Below, piece by piece: positions 1 to 7,145 of a stretch of 34,837 nt of DNA. Each line of letters begins with the position of its first letter. Position 1 is the first letter of the stretch. The position numbers and the translations under genes are program-made. Location: assembly GCA_947571515.1 (NCBI GenBank), contig CANOYI010000004.1, positions 1-34,837 of the forward strand, given 5' to 3'. The notes under the pieces are model-generated. The model was not told the DNA's origin. It did not search any database and saw only the letters and a list, made by a program, of their open reading frames with translations. This DNA is from an uncultured Clostridium sp. GTDB taxonomy: Bacteria; Bacillota; Clostridia; TANB77; CAG-508.

Positions 1-71
1 GATGTAATTGTCATGGTATATTCCATAAGATTTATTGCTTTTACAATAACATCCAATTTCGCTTCGCTCAC
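1..71 (-). CDS. avd: Avd-like DGR accessory protein (N-terminal fragment, runs off left edge)
   Basis: Only the first 23 codons are visible, reading MSEAKLDVIVKAINLMEYTM and then TIT. The start is a GTG at 69-71, preceded by GGAG six bases upstream. The helical N-terminus resembles four-helix-bundle Avd-type accessory proteins, which bind the reverse transcriptase in diversity-generating retroelements (family knowledge). Its position immediately downstream of a diversified target gene on the same strand is the usual target-avd-template-RT order. The identity is inferred from a short fragment plus context; another four-helix-bundle protein is possible. Confidence 0.55.
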   Translation of the reverse strand, partial: MSEAKLDVIVKAINLMEYTMTIT

Positions 72-109
72 TGGTTACTCCGCTCCTTTCAGTCGCTCAC
101 TGACCAGTC

Positions 110-236
110 ACGGCAAGGGCTTACGCCCATGCCTGTCAATCAACTATTCTGTTAGTCTTCGCAAGATTCAAAGATTGAAGATTATACAATCTCTCGCTAC
201 GCTCAAGATTGTACGATGAAAAACGGACGCACGCCC
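110..236. repeat. 127-bp perfect direct repeat, copy A (DGR target 3' tail)
   Basis: It is identical base for base to 19292-19418. It spans the last coding bases of the diversified gene (GVRPFFIVQS and stop) and about 93 bp beyond the stop. It contains a hairpin over the stop codon (185-213) and a second one at 112-133 (GGCA.GGGC/GCCC.TGCC). In DGRs an initiation-of-mutagenic-homing element followed by a hairpin sits exactly here; that function is inferred. Confidence 0.95.
185..213 (-). other. DGR target-site hairpin/cruciform downstream of VR1
   Basis: TACAATCT (185-192) pairs perfectly with AGATTGTA (206-213) around a 13-nt loop. The stem includes the final GTA-CAA-TCT codons and the loop side holds the stop. 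The same hairpin occurs at 19367-19395. Short hairpins just after the variable repeat promote retrohoming in characterised DGRs (family knowledge). Confidence 0.7.
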
Positions 237-970
237 CTGCCATAATCACAGTCACCGTAGCCCACATTGCCACAGGAGCGGACGACCTGAACATAACGGG
301 AGTCTCCTCTTTTCGATGTCTGATTAGGGTTCGCAAGCCAATATGGTACATCAATTAAAGGAATATTTTCGCCGAACTTCATAAGCAACTGAATATTTAG
401 AATTGATAAAATATCTCCTTCAACGCTTCCATAATCTTTAAACCCATCCATAGATGTTAAATTAAGCTCGATTGGGATCAGCTTATCTCCAAATTCTTTC
501 TTTAACTCAGATGCTAATTCACTATTGATAAGATAATCCCTCACATAGGACTCAGCATAATTATTCGTTTTACCAAACTCTAATTTTTTGAGAATCCCAT
601 TCATAAAATAATATGTACGGCTCCCATCCTGAGCGCTTGTCCAATAATGCCCACAAATAAATTTGAACTGTTTTCTCCACTTATTCATGTATTCTTCAAC
701 CGCATTTCTAAAATCCAACTCATATCTCTCTGGATCTTTTTCATACCAATCAGGTACAATATCTTGGTCAACTTTATATCTCCAGTCTTTTACATCAGTC
801 ATTTTATCATCATTTTGTGGAATCAATTCTGCTCTCACAAATGTTTTTACTGCATTCAAATGAGTATCTTTAATTCCAAGACTCTCTAACAAATTTGAAT
901 GGCTTTCATTTCCTTCTGGTGTTAAAACCACCTTGTTTCTTAAAATAATTCCACTTTTAAACTTACACAT
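203..970 (-). CDS. DGR target protein 1 (phage-type N-domain plus variable DUF6273-like C-domain)
   Basis: 255 aa. Residues ~1-100 (MCKFKSGIIL start; VDQDIVPDWYEKD motif at ~68-80) resemble a domain common in Firmicutes phages. Residues ~105-255 resemble the DUF6273/C-type-lectin-like fold used as a diversifiable scaffold, with the YWLANP motif, then a variable stretch, then GVRPFFIVQS. The last ~35 codons are the variable repeat (see 219-298). No signal peptide or membrane segment is visible, so the protein is probably intracellular or virion-associated rather than secreted. A second gene at 19385 has an unrelated N-terminus but the same tail. The role is probably ligand binding by a hypervariable surface; the ligand is unknown. 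Confidence 0.85.
   Translation of the reverse strand: MCKFKSGIILRNKVVLTPEGNESHSNLLESLGIKDTHLNAVKTFVRAELIPQNDDKMTDVKDWRYKVDQDIVPDWYEKDPERYELDFRNAVEEYMNKWRKQFKFICGHYWTSAQDGSRTYYFMNGILKKLEFGKTNNYAESYVRDYLINSELASELKKEFGDKLIPIELNLTSMDGFKDYGSVEGDILSILNIQLLMKFGENIPLIDVPYWLANPNQTSKRGDSRYVQVVRSCGNVGYGDCDYGRGVRPFFIVQS
219..298 (-). other. DGR variable repeat VR1
   Basis: Aligned without gaps to 19401-19480. Over 25 codons there are 17 base differences in 12 codons, every one at codon position 1 or 2. All 25 third bases match. Variable codons end in C, T or G, as expected if the template carries AAC, AAT or AAG codons. Beyond the CGT codon at 296-298, third positions also diverge, which places the upstream limit of homing close to here. 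Confidence 0.88.
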
Positions 971-1033
971 AATTTATCTCCTTTTTTATTATTATAACCT
1001 TCTCTTTGCAGTTCAAAGGTAACTTCAACATTA

Positions 1034-1198
1034 TTAATATAAATATTCTTTATCCTCATCTATATAACCTAAACAACTCTTTCTTGCACATTTGCCATCA
1101 CAATATGCACAATTCTTATTTATGCAAGGGCTATCTGCCGTTGCATTCATATAATCTATAATATCATAAACAATATCTTGGACATTTTTTATTGACAT
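1034..1198 (-). CDS. Small cysteine-rich protein
   Basis: 54 aa from the ATG at 1196-1198; an upstream in-frame extension would overlap the next gene heavily. It has six cysteines, including the CINKNCAYCDGKCARKSC cluster at ~25-42, so a metal-binding knuckle is likely. It belongs to the run of short mobile-element genes transcribed leftward. Function unknown. Confidence 0.55.
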   Translation of the reverse strand: MSIKNVQDIVYDIIDYMNATADSPCINKNCAYCDGKCARKSCLGYIDEDKEYLY

Positions 1199-1223
1199 AT
1201 TATCATCTTCTTTCAACCCATTA

Positions 1224-1442
1224 TTATTCGCTCCAATCAATAGCCTTTCCACACATCGGATAATAATTGACTTTCTCATAAAAATCTTTCTTGCAGACCG
1301 GGCAACCATCTGTACTGCCGCCATTATGCCCTACTTTAACTCTAACAGGTTTCGCCAGAGTATTCCCATCCATGCTTTTATTTCTCCCTACATTTCCCAT
1401 AAAATTTTTTATTGTACTAATACTTCCTATAATGTCTTTCAT
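1224..1442 (-). CDS. Small zinc-ribbon-like protein
   Basis: 72 aa, with GGTGGTGATTAA before the ATG. The C-terminal half has the CPVCKKDF...YYPMCGKAIDW arrangement of the small phage zinc-ribbon family. The usual second knuckle YCxxCG reads YYPMCG here, so one of the four expected zinc-binding cysteines is replaced by tyrosine. Metal binding may therefore be weakened. Function unknown. Confidence 0.7.
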   Translation of the reverse strand: MKDIIGSISTIKNFMGNVGRNKSMDGNTLAKPVRVKVGHNGGSTDGCPVCKKDFYEKVNYYPMCGKAIDWSE

Positions 1443-1470
1443 TTAATCACCACCCATATGCTCACCAATT

Positions 1471-1647
1471 TCATTCAAAAACACCTGTCATAATAAAGTA
1501 AATCATTCCACAAACTATAAATAACGGATATAGAATGTGAGATATTTTATATGTTATATTTGTTTTCTTCTGAATTAATATATCCATTCTCTCTATCAGA
1601 CAGAGGACAGAAAAGCATAATATAAAAGTCCCTATTGTTTCATTCAT
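1471..1647 (-). CDS. Two-helix membrane microprotein
   Basis: 58 aa. The ATG overlaps the stop of the upstream gene by a few bases and is preceded by GAGG nine bases upstream, so it is probably translationally coupled. There are two hydrophobic segments, residues ~5-18 (TIGTFILCFSVLCL) and ~37-55 (HILYPLFIVCGMIYFIM), separated by a charged loop. Function unknown. Confidence 0.5.
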   Translation of the reverse strand: MNETIGTFILCFSVLCLIERMDILIQKKTNITYKISHILYPLFIVCGMIYFIMTGVFE

Positions 1648-1942
1648 TCTCTTTTACCTCATTCACCACTCCGCCGGATTTTACGATTCTGATAGCATTC
1701 CGGTATGCAGTAGCTTTAGCTTCATATATGCACATCAACTCCGATTTTCCAGCTTCGTCACATTCTGCTGCTCTTGATTCGTAGCAACTAACCAGTTTTT
1801 CCAGCCGCTCCACAATTTTATCAAGCATCTTCCCAATATCAACCGTCGGAAGTTCCTGCACCGCCGTTAACCTGTCCGTTTCATAGCGGTATACCATCGT
1901 CATTACGTCTATGACATCTTGTCTTTTAATTAATTCATCCAT
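1640..1942 (-). CDS. Small protein of the 'DLISRQAAIDAL' type
   Basis: 100 aa starting MDELIKRQDVIDVM, with the ELPTVDI motif and KIVERLEKLV helix typical of a widespread uncharacterised family in clostridial phages and elements. GAGGAATAGGG precedes the ATG. Residues ~38-92 are predicted helical. It is a paralogue of the 73-aa protein at 2071-2292: both have a LI.R.... start and a KVVERLE-like helix. Function unknown. Confidence 0.75.
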   Translation of the reverse strand: MDELIKRQDVIDVMTMVYRYETDRLTAVQELPTVDIGKMLDKIVERLEKLVSCYESRAAECDEAGKSELMCIYEAKATAYRNAIRIVKSGGVVNEVKENE

Positions 1943-1967
1943 ATTTCCCTATTCCTCAATTCTTCCT

Positions 1968-2054
1968 TCAGATTTTTTCTTCTCTTAATTCTCTTATTTG
2001 GTTAATTAGGTCATTATATTCTTCTACAGTCAATGTCACTCTAACAAACTTCAT
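1968..2054 (-). CDS. 28-aa microprotein
   Basis: Reads MKFVRVTLTVEEYNDLINQI plus eight further residues, after a strong AGGAGAGGG ribosome site. The VTLTVEEYN.L pattern recurs at the start of small phage proteins, so this may be a short intact peptide or the remains of a longer one. It lies between the two paralogues at 1640 and 2071 in the same run. Confidence 0.42.
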   Translation of the reverse strand: MKFVRVTLTVEEYNDLINQIRELREEKI

Positions 2055-2070
2055 ATTCCCTCTCCTCTAT

Positions 2071-2292
2071 TCAGTCAATACCGCCTGATTTTACAATTTC
2101 ATCAATCTTTGTATCGCCCTCTACACAATACTTTTCAAACAAATAATCTTCCAATCGCTCCACAACCTTATCCATGTCATAGGCGGCAGGTTGTTCTGCA
2201 ATAGCCTGTTCCAGATTCTGTGTCACGTCAACCAACACATTATTTCTCAAAGACTGCATCAATGCACTTCTGTTAATTAAATCATTACTCAT
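2071..2292 (-). CDS. Small protein, paralogue of the 1640-1942 gene
   Basis: 73 aa starting MSNDLINRSALMQSL, with IAEQPAAYDMDKVVERLEDY in the middle and KSGGID at the C-terminus; the neighbour ends in a KSGG-containing tail too. The start is fixed by AAAGGGA just upstream. Uncharacterised family, probably cytosolic and helical. Confidence 0.72.
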   Translation of the reverse strand: MSNDLINRSALMQSLRNNVLVDVTQNLEQAIAEQPAAYDMDKVVERLEDYLFEKYCVEGDTKIDEIVKSGGID

Positions 2293-2368
2293 TCCCTTTC
2301 ACCTCATTCCACTTCCCCACAAACCACTTCAGCGCTTCCACCTGTGAACAGCTATTAAGCAGCTCCAC
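2285..2368 (-). CDS. Short ORF, probably the C-terminal remnant of a decayed gene
   Basis: 27 codons from a GTG (GGGAG four to five bases upstream), ending WFVGKWNEVKGNE and overlapping the next start. The frame stays open a little further upstream without a start codon. This suggests the tail of a larger lost gene rather than a real microprotein. Confidence 0.3.
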   Translation of the reverse strand: MELLNSCSQVEALKWFVGKWNEVKGNE

Positions 2369-2399
2369 TAATCTCCCGACCCAGAGTTTTATCCTCTAT

Positions 2400-2629
2400 T
2401 TACCAACCGCCTCCATCAAGTCCATTCATGTAAATTTCAGTTACAGAATTTTCTGGATGTTTATGCCCGTATTCATCATGAGACTCATCTGCCATTAAAT
2501 GCAATATGTCTTCCGCTACGTAACCGTATGCTTCTGGTTTATACTCCCTTATCCTTCCTAAAACATCAGCCAATTTATTTGCATATTTTTCAAAATCTCT
2601 TATATCTTTTTCTTAATTCCATTTTTCAT
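2400..2629 (-). pseudogene. Frameshifted small gene
   Basis: A good start (ATG at 2627-2629, GGGTGA upstream) reads MKNGIKKKI and hits TAA. One base back, the other frame runs on as KDIRDFEKYANKLADVLGRI... to GLDGGGW and stop. The switch falls in an AAGAAAAAG run, so a one-base indel in a poly-A tract explains it. A -1 programmed slip at G-AAA-AAG would give the same product. The restored protein would be about 75 aa with unknown function. Confidence 0.55.
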
Positions 2630-2680
2630 AAAAATATCACCCATTCAACGTTATAAGTTTATTCATATTTCCCTCCACAA

Positions 2681-2725
2681 TCCCCTAAATCCCCCAATTC
2701 TATTGTACAGGAGATTTAAGGGGGA
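2681..2725 (-). other. Strong stem-loop after the 2736 gene
   Basis: TCCCCTAAATCCCCC (2681-2695) pairs with GGAGATTTAAGGGGGA (2710-2725), with one bulge and one G.U. It sits just past the stop of the 2736-2987 gene. There is no U-run after it, so it is a processing or attenuation stem rather than a textbook terminator. Confidence 0.5.
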
Positions 2726-2735
2726 GTTTGCCAAG

Positions 2736-2987
2736 TTAATTTAATTCTGAAAATACTAAACAGGGCGCAATCACGGCATAATGACCTTCTCTTACACATT
2801 TCGCCATAGGGTGATTCTCGTCCTTGATTTTGTACGGCTTGTCTTTATCCATTATCACAAGCCAGTCTCTTTTCTTTTCGTTGATTTCTCCAACGGTAAA
2901 AATTGCCAAATCGCTTTCAACTACTGCGCCGACTTTCAATCCTTCGGCAGCATTTCCAAATTCATCTACGCATCTTTCCTTATTCAC
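2736..2987 (-). CDS. Hypothetical protein, 83 aa
   Basis: GTG start preceded by AGGAGAACAGG. It reads MNKERCVDEFGNAAEGL..., with alternating hydrophobic strands (GAVVESDLAIFTVGEI, WLVIMDKDKPYKI), so a small beta-barrel-like fold is plausible. No family recognised. A strong stem-loop follows. Confidence 0.6.
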   Translation of the reverse strand: MNKERCVDEFGNAAEGLKVGAVVESDLAIFTVGEINEKKRDWLVIMDKDKPYKIKDENHPMAKCVREGHYAVIAPCLVFSELN

Positions 2988-3031
2988 TTTCCTGTTCTCC
3001 TTAACTCATCAAACAAATGATAAAATATCTC

Positions 3032-3472
3032 CTAATCAGATTCGCTTTCAAGCCATTTTTTGATATAAGGCAAGCAATCATCCTGACAATGTTTATCCTG
3101 TTCATGATTACATTCCTTGCAACTAAAGAAATCCCGGCTTTCATTTATCAAAAATGCAAGTTCATTATTACTCATATTTCTAATCTTATCTCCGTTTGTC
3201 ATTTCCCTATCTTCCTCATTTTTCAAATTTTCAAAATGTTGCTTAATGTTATATCCGTCCTCGTCTTCCCATCCTAACCAGTCTTTTTCTTCTTCGTCAA
3301 AGTATTCTAGCCCAGACATATTACAATAATCTGGCTTTACTTTGTTCTCGTACTGAAACAAATCATAATTCCACAGAGTATTTAAAATCTTCCATGCCTC
3401 ATCAATGTTTGATACCTCAACATGAAATGCTTTCATTGGTACTTGTGGAATGTGCCATATTCTTAATTTCAC
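3032..3472 (-). CDS. Probable fusion of two small mobile-element proteins
   Basis: 146 aa from a GTG with GGAGG upstream. Residues 1-~88 (MKLRIWHIPQVPMKAFHVEV..., WKILNTLWNYDLFQYEN, GLEYFDEEEKDWLGW) look like one complete small acidic phage-type protein. Residues ~91-146 (MTNGDKIRNMSNNELAFLI... with CKECNHE and CQDDC) look like a second, normally free-standing family that starts MTNGDKIR. The internal Met has GAGGAAGATAGGGAA upstream, so it may also be translated alone. Functions unknown. Confidence 0.65.
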   Translation of the reverse strand: MKLRIWHIPQVPMKAFHVEVSNIDEAWKILNTLWNYDLFQYENKVKPDYCNMSGLEYFDEEEKDWLGWEDEDGYNIKQHFENLKNEEDREMTNGDKIRNMSNNELAFLINESRDFFSCKECNHEQDKHCQDDCLPYIKKWLESESD

Positions 3473-3712
3473 TTTATTTCCTCCTAGTAAGCACTTTTGA
3501 TTACTAAAATATATTCCTTGCTATTTTCTTATAATTTTTTTGTTTGCTTTCTAACTAATAAGAATACAGTAAACTTAATAATAGATAAAAACCCTAATCC
3601 CAAAGGCAAAATATAGAATAAATTCTGGAGAATAAACCAACTATTTACTATTTCTATTTATGATCCAATTCATAATAAAAATAATATTATCTCGCTCATG
3701 TTTCTATTTCAT

Positions 3713-3934
3713 CTACAATTCATCAATTTTTTTATGCATCAATTTCAAAAGTTTATTCTTATGTTCTTGAAGTTCTTTAACAGCAATCGTAACAATTTCC
3801 ATACTCAAACCACAATTAGAAATATAGTTTTGTTTCTTAGTAATTTTATATACTTCATTCTCTAGCTCAATTAACGACATATTACAGGTTGTATCGTTCT
3901 CTTTGTCACATGATAATAGACATTCTAAAATCAT
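3713..3934 (-). CDS. Hypothetical protein, ~73 aa
   Basis: The start is placed at the ATG at 3932-3934 because GGGAGAG lies at good spacing before it; an upstream ATG (3991) has no ribosome site. It is mostly helical and Lys/Glu-rich, ending KLLKLMHKKIDEL. No family recognised. The ~240 bp upstream of 3472 (3473-3712) hold nothing I can support. Confidence 0.5.
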   Translation of the reverse strand: MILECLLSCDKENDTTCNMSLIELENEVYKITKKQNYISNCGLSMEIVTIAVKELQEHKNKLLKLMHKKIDEL

Positions 3935-4054
3935 ATATTTATCTCTCCCTTCTTTTGTAAACTTTTGAGAAAATTTGTTTTTTGAGTACATATGACCATA
4001 TATATAATATTAAATACTTTTTAATTATTGATCATATATTATTGCATATTTTGT

Positions 4055-5440
4055 TTATGCGCTTAATCTATCTTCTTGCTCTTTACAATATTGATTAAAA
4101 TCGTTTAACATATGTAAATAATTCTTTTTCTGATCAACAAAATATGTATTATTTCTCTGCGCATATTGAGTAAGCCAGTCATCTAAATCAGTATCTTCTT
4201 TATATGAATAGACTACCATGGCCAAAAGCGATGGACGATTCTCAATATGTAATAATTTGGATCCATCTTTAATTGTTCTGCTCGTCAAGTCATCCAACGA
4301 CTCACTATAAAATTCCATATCGTTATTTACGTCGGATATGTCCATATCTAAAATTTCTGCAATGAATAATTCTAAATTATTAGCCTTATTTTTTTCTTCT
4401 TTAATATGCAAAAACTCAAACATCAGTGTTTCAAGCATATTTAATTTATCAGCTATCACCTGCTTGTCCTTGGTACTTCCGTCTTTATCAATCTCATCAA
4501 ATAGCAAACCGTTATTATTTCTTTTATTACTTCTATAGTTATCACGAAACTCTCTAAGGAATTCAGAGAACCTTTCGTCATCAATGTCTAACTTTGTAAA
4601 TTCATTAAATAATGTCAAAAAAATAAAAGAATCTTTTTTATTAAAAACGTCTTTAATATCCTCTGTTATAACATTCCCCAACCTATATAAATTGTTTTCA
4701 AAATTATCAAACTCTTCATCGGTTGCATATTCATTAATATACTTAAAGGCTTGTTTTGCTTGTGTTTTCCAGTCGTCAAAATGACTTATGCACATTATTG
4801 TTTCTACAATTATTCTTTCGATAACCCCTTTGTTTTTATCATTGTCAGAATAGGAATTACAATTCAGGAAGAAATTACTATCCATAATTTTACGTACTCT
4901 ATTTGCAAACTTATCAAGATAAGTAAATGCTTTTTGGTTTGTATTCATTGAAGAATGTTCATTATATCGCTTTATATATTTTGCAATTTTATTTTTATCA
5001 CAATGTTCATGAATAACCGTTTCAATCTGGTATTCATTAAATTTCTTTTTTAATTCATCCGGCAGTTTGTCATAAGTTTTATTCCTAATATTGAACTCAG
5101 CATCCTCCCAGCCAATATTTCCATTTTCATTGATTGTTTTTTTCTTATATGGAATAACTGGATCTTCAATAGAAGATGTAATCTTATAATTTCCATGTCG
5201 AAACATCATCAATGCTGCTGTTCTACTTCCACCATCAGCTATATGTAATTGAGTATTATCTTCCTCTGCAAGAATAATCGGAGGAATATAATCATCTGTA
5301 AGAACTGTCACAATGAGTCCGTTCACTATTGTTTTCCATGCTGGTTTTCTCTGCGTATCGGCATCGTTAGAAATATCTCCATCTCTATTTTTATTTAAAT
5401 ACATATCCAATGTATACGTCTGCTTTCTTGGTCTTGCCAT
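4055..5440 (-). CDS. DUF262-family (ParB/GmrS-like) protein
   Basis: 461 aa after a GGGAGG site. The N-terminal part has the DUF262 hallmarks: TQRKPAW at 29-35, YIPPIIL at 51-57 and the DGGSRT loop at 69-74 (the DG.QR-type nucleotide-binding motif), then a helical region. DUF262 proteins include the GTPase/nuclease half of GmrSD-like restriction enzymes and ParB-related enzymes (family knowledge). The C-terminus shows no HNH motif, so nuclease activity is not evident. It is the last gene of the operon with the sigma-like factor at 5478. Confidence 0.75.
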   Translation of the reverse strand: MARPRKQTYTLDMYLNKNRDGDISNDADTQRKPAWKTIVNGLIVTVLTDDYIPPIILAEEDNTQLHIADGGSRTAALMMFRHGNYKITSSIEDPVIPYKKKTINENGNIGWEDAEFNIRNKTYDKLPDELKKKFNEYQIETVIHEHCDKNKIAKYIKRYNEHSSMNTNQKAFTYLDKFANRVRKIMDSNFFLNCNSYSDNDKNKGVIERIIVETIMCISHFDDWKTQAKQAFKYINEYATDEEFDNFENNLYRLGNVITEDIKDVFNKKDSFIFLTLFNEFTKLDIDDERFSEFLREFRDNYRSNKRNNNGLLFDEIDKDGSTKDKQVIADKLNMLETLMFEFLHIKEEKNKANNLELFIAEILDMDISDVNNDMEFYSESLDDLTSRTIKDGSKLLHIENRPSLLAMVVYSYKEDTDLDDWLTQYAQRNNTYFVDQKKNYLHMLNDFNQYCKEQEDRLSA

Positions 5441-5477
5441 TTTTAATTCCTCCCAATTCTTGATATTTAATGATTAA

Positions 5478-6035
5478 CTAAAGTAAAATTGAAACATTTC
5501 TATACGAGTGTATAGCTGCATAACAATCAGCGTATTGTTTTTCATTAATATGTAGTTCTTTTCTTATCTCATTAGGTAAATATCCGGCTATATTAAGTCG
5601 TAACACTTTCTTTTGTAGATTTGATAATTTACTCAAATAGCATCTCATCTTTTTACTATAGTTATTTTCACTTATTTCAAGAAAATTTTTTTCTATATTA
5701 AATTTGTCTGCGATTGTATCTCGTAAAGTAATACTATCATCATCTCCTATAGGTATATCAATTGAAATAGACATTCTATCCGCCTTACGTTTTTCTCTGT
5801 TTCTTCGTGTGATCTCTGTCTTAATTTTATTCGTCAAACATGAATATAAAAACTTGTCAAAAGACTGCGAGTCATCATATCTTCTTAAAACATCTACAAA
5901 TACTTCATTTGCTAAAGAATAAAAATCATCAATATCCTTATCCGTTAGACCACCAAATCGAATCAATATTTTATCAACAACACTATGTAATTTTTTTGCA
6001 TTATTTGAGTAATATGCATTTAAAATCTGTTCCAT
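5478..6035 (-). CDS. Sigma-70-like RNA polymerase sigma factor
   Basis: 185 aa. Residues ~35-95 fit region 2 (DFYSLANEVFVDVLRRYDD, then a basic helix ending KTEITRRNREKRK). Residues ~132-180 fit region 4 (LSNLQKKVLRLNIAGYLPNEI, then a recognition helix ELHINEKQYADCYAAIHSYR). Regions 1.1 and 3 are missing, as in small alternative or phage sigmas. The ribosome site is AAAGGCGG. It probably redirects host polymerase to element promoters; targets are not identified. Its operon starts at an SOS-like promoter near 7270-7297. Confidence 0.72.
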   Translation of the reverse strand: MEQILNAYYSNNAKKLHSVVDKILIRFGGLTDKDIDDFYSLANEVFVDVLRRYDDSQSFDKFLYSCLTNKIKTEITRRNREKRKADRMSISIDIPIGDDDSITLRDTIADKFNIEKNFLEISENNYSKKMRCYLSKLSNLQKKVLRLNIAGYLPNEIRKELHINEKQYADCYAAIHSYRNVSILL

Positions 6036-6062
6036 TGTAACCGCCTTTCTAATATGTAAAAC

Positions 6063-6236
6063 TTAATTATTTGTTGCCTTACGTAACACCTCTTTAAAAT
6101 CCAAATCAATATCCCTAATTCTTTGATGCTTTGTTTCATCTCTACATTTAGGACATTTACAAAATCTTTCATGTCTTCCTTTTGCAAAAGACATGACTCC
6201 TATCATTGGTAAGTGGCATTTTTTACAAATTATCAT
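6063..6236 (-). CDS. 57-aa zinc-ribbon microprotein in the sigma operon
   Basis: Starts MIICKKCHLPMIGVMSF and continues to a CKCPKCRD knuckle at ~27-32. With CKKC at 4-7 this makes a four-cysteine zinc ribbon, followed by a basic-acidic helical tail. The ATG overlaps the end of the 202-aa gene (6223) and has GAGAGG nine bases upstream. Its place between a sigma factor and its promoter-proximal gene suggests a transcription-related or DNA-binding role; this is inference. Confidence 0.68.
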   Translation of the reverse strand: MIICKKCHLPMIGVMSFAKGRHERFCKCPKCRDETKHQRIRDIDLDFKEVLRKATNN

Positions 6237-6831
6237 AATCTTCTACCTCTCTCATATTAAATACTCTATTGCACAATCGACTTACAACTTTCTCTACTCG
6301 GTTTGTTGCCATGCTTTCAAGATTAGATTCTAAGATTGATTGAACAATCGTTAATTCATCTTTAATATTTCTTCTTTTTTCAAGAATGTTTTTAATTGAT
6401 TTATACTCCTTGTATCCGTCACAGCCGTTTTTCCATTTTGTAAGTTCTATTAAATGCAAACAATTTGATAAATCTTTATCCACGTTTGACAACGCCTGTA
6501 GCAACTCGCCCTTTCTTTTAGATGCATCTTCTGCTAAATCATTACAGGTTTTACATCTTTCTACCCATCTATTTACTGACTGTGGTATCGTATAACACGT
6601 ATCAACTATAATTTCTTCTTTCTTCTGCTCTTTTTTATGTATTATCTCTTCTGGTACAACCTGTATTTTAAAGTGGAATCTTTTTAATGATCTTGGTAAA
6701 TTATCTAAAATATTTTTTGCTTTAGATTTTTCAAATTTTTGTGCAGCTTGCTTTGTACATGTTTCTGGTGATCCTTTATCATTTAATCTTATATATACAT
6801 TTTTGTTAGCATTTACTATTACATAATCCAT
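6223..6831 (-). CDS. Unknown 202-aa protein, first gene of the sigma operon
   Basis: Starts MDYVIVNANKNVYIRLNDKG, with GGAGGTTAAAGGGA upstream. The N-terminal ~65 residues are beta-rich. A lysine/glutamate linker (HKKEQKKEE, ~66-74) leads into a long alpha-helical, probably coiled-coil half with several cysteines (CKTC at ~93-96). It overlaps the zinc-ribbon gene by 14 bp. No family recognised. Confidence 0.65.
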   Translation of the reverse strand: MDYVIVNANKNVYIRLNDKGSPETCTKQAAQKFEKSKAKNILDNLPRSLKRFHFKIQVVPEEIIHKKEQKKEEIIVDTCYTIPQSVNRWVERCKTCNDLAEDASKRKGELLQALSNVDKDLSNCLHLIELTKWKNGCDGYKEYKSIKNILEKRRNIKDELTIVQSILESNLESMATNRVEKVVSRLCNRVFNMREVEDYDNL

Positions 6832-7110
6832 TCCCTTTAACCTCCATCTCTTTATTCATTATTTTCAAAAACTTCCTCAAAACTGACTTGCCTCCTCTTA
6901 TATCCCGTTGTATCTACATTCCTTTTAATTTGTTTAAAAAAGGGTATAAAAAATACAGTGTTCTTAAAACACTAATTTAATGGATCTATTGGGATTTTAA
7001 CATAAGGTCTTTCGTTTATAAGACGAATATTCTAACCATATATGTTATAGATCCATAATCCATATATTCAATTAACAATATGGAAAATTTTGCAGAATCG
7101 CTTTAATCAC
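6832..7110 (-). other. Long 5' leader of the sigma operon
   Basis: No convincing gene. It carries an inverted repeat ATGGATCTAT/ATAGATCCAT with arms around 6978-6987 and 7047-7056. A weak hairpin AGTGTT/AACACT is followed by a T-rich run near 6945 and could act as an attenuator on the minus strand. A 37-codon open frame ending at 6852 (..QVSFEEVFENNE) looks protein-like but has no start codon. Confidence 0.35.
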
Positions 7111-7139
7111 TTGACTTATTTTTTTATATTATGTAAAAT
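7111..7139 (+). promoter_or_regulatory. Promoter of the antisense small RNA
   Basis: TTGACT (7111-7116), a 17-bp spacer, and TAAAAT (7134-7139). It faces right and would start an RNA at about 7146. Confidence 0.55.
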
Positions 7140-7145
7140 ATAAGT

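Noticed and set aside
2664..2699. Nine-codon leader peptide MNKLITLNG before the frameshifted gene
   Set aside because: It has a GGAGGG site, but it is too short to support and shows no regulatory codon run.
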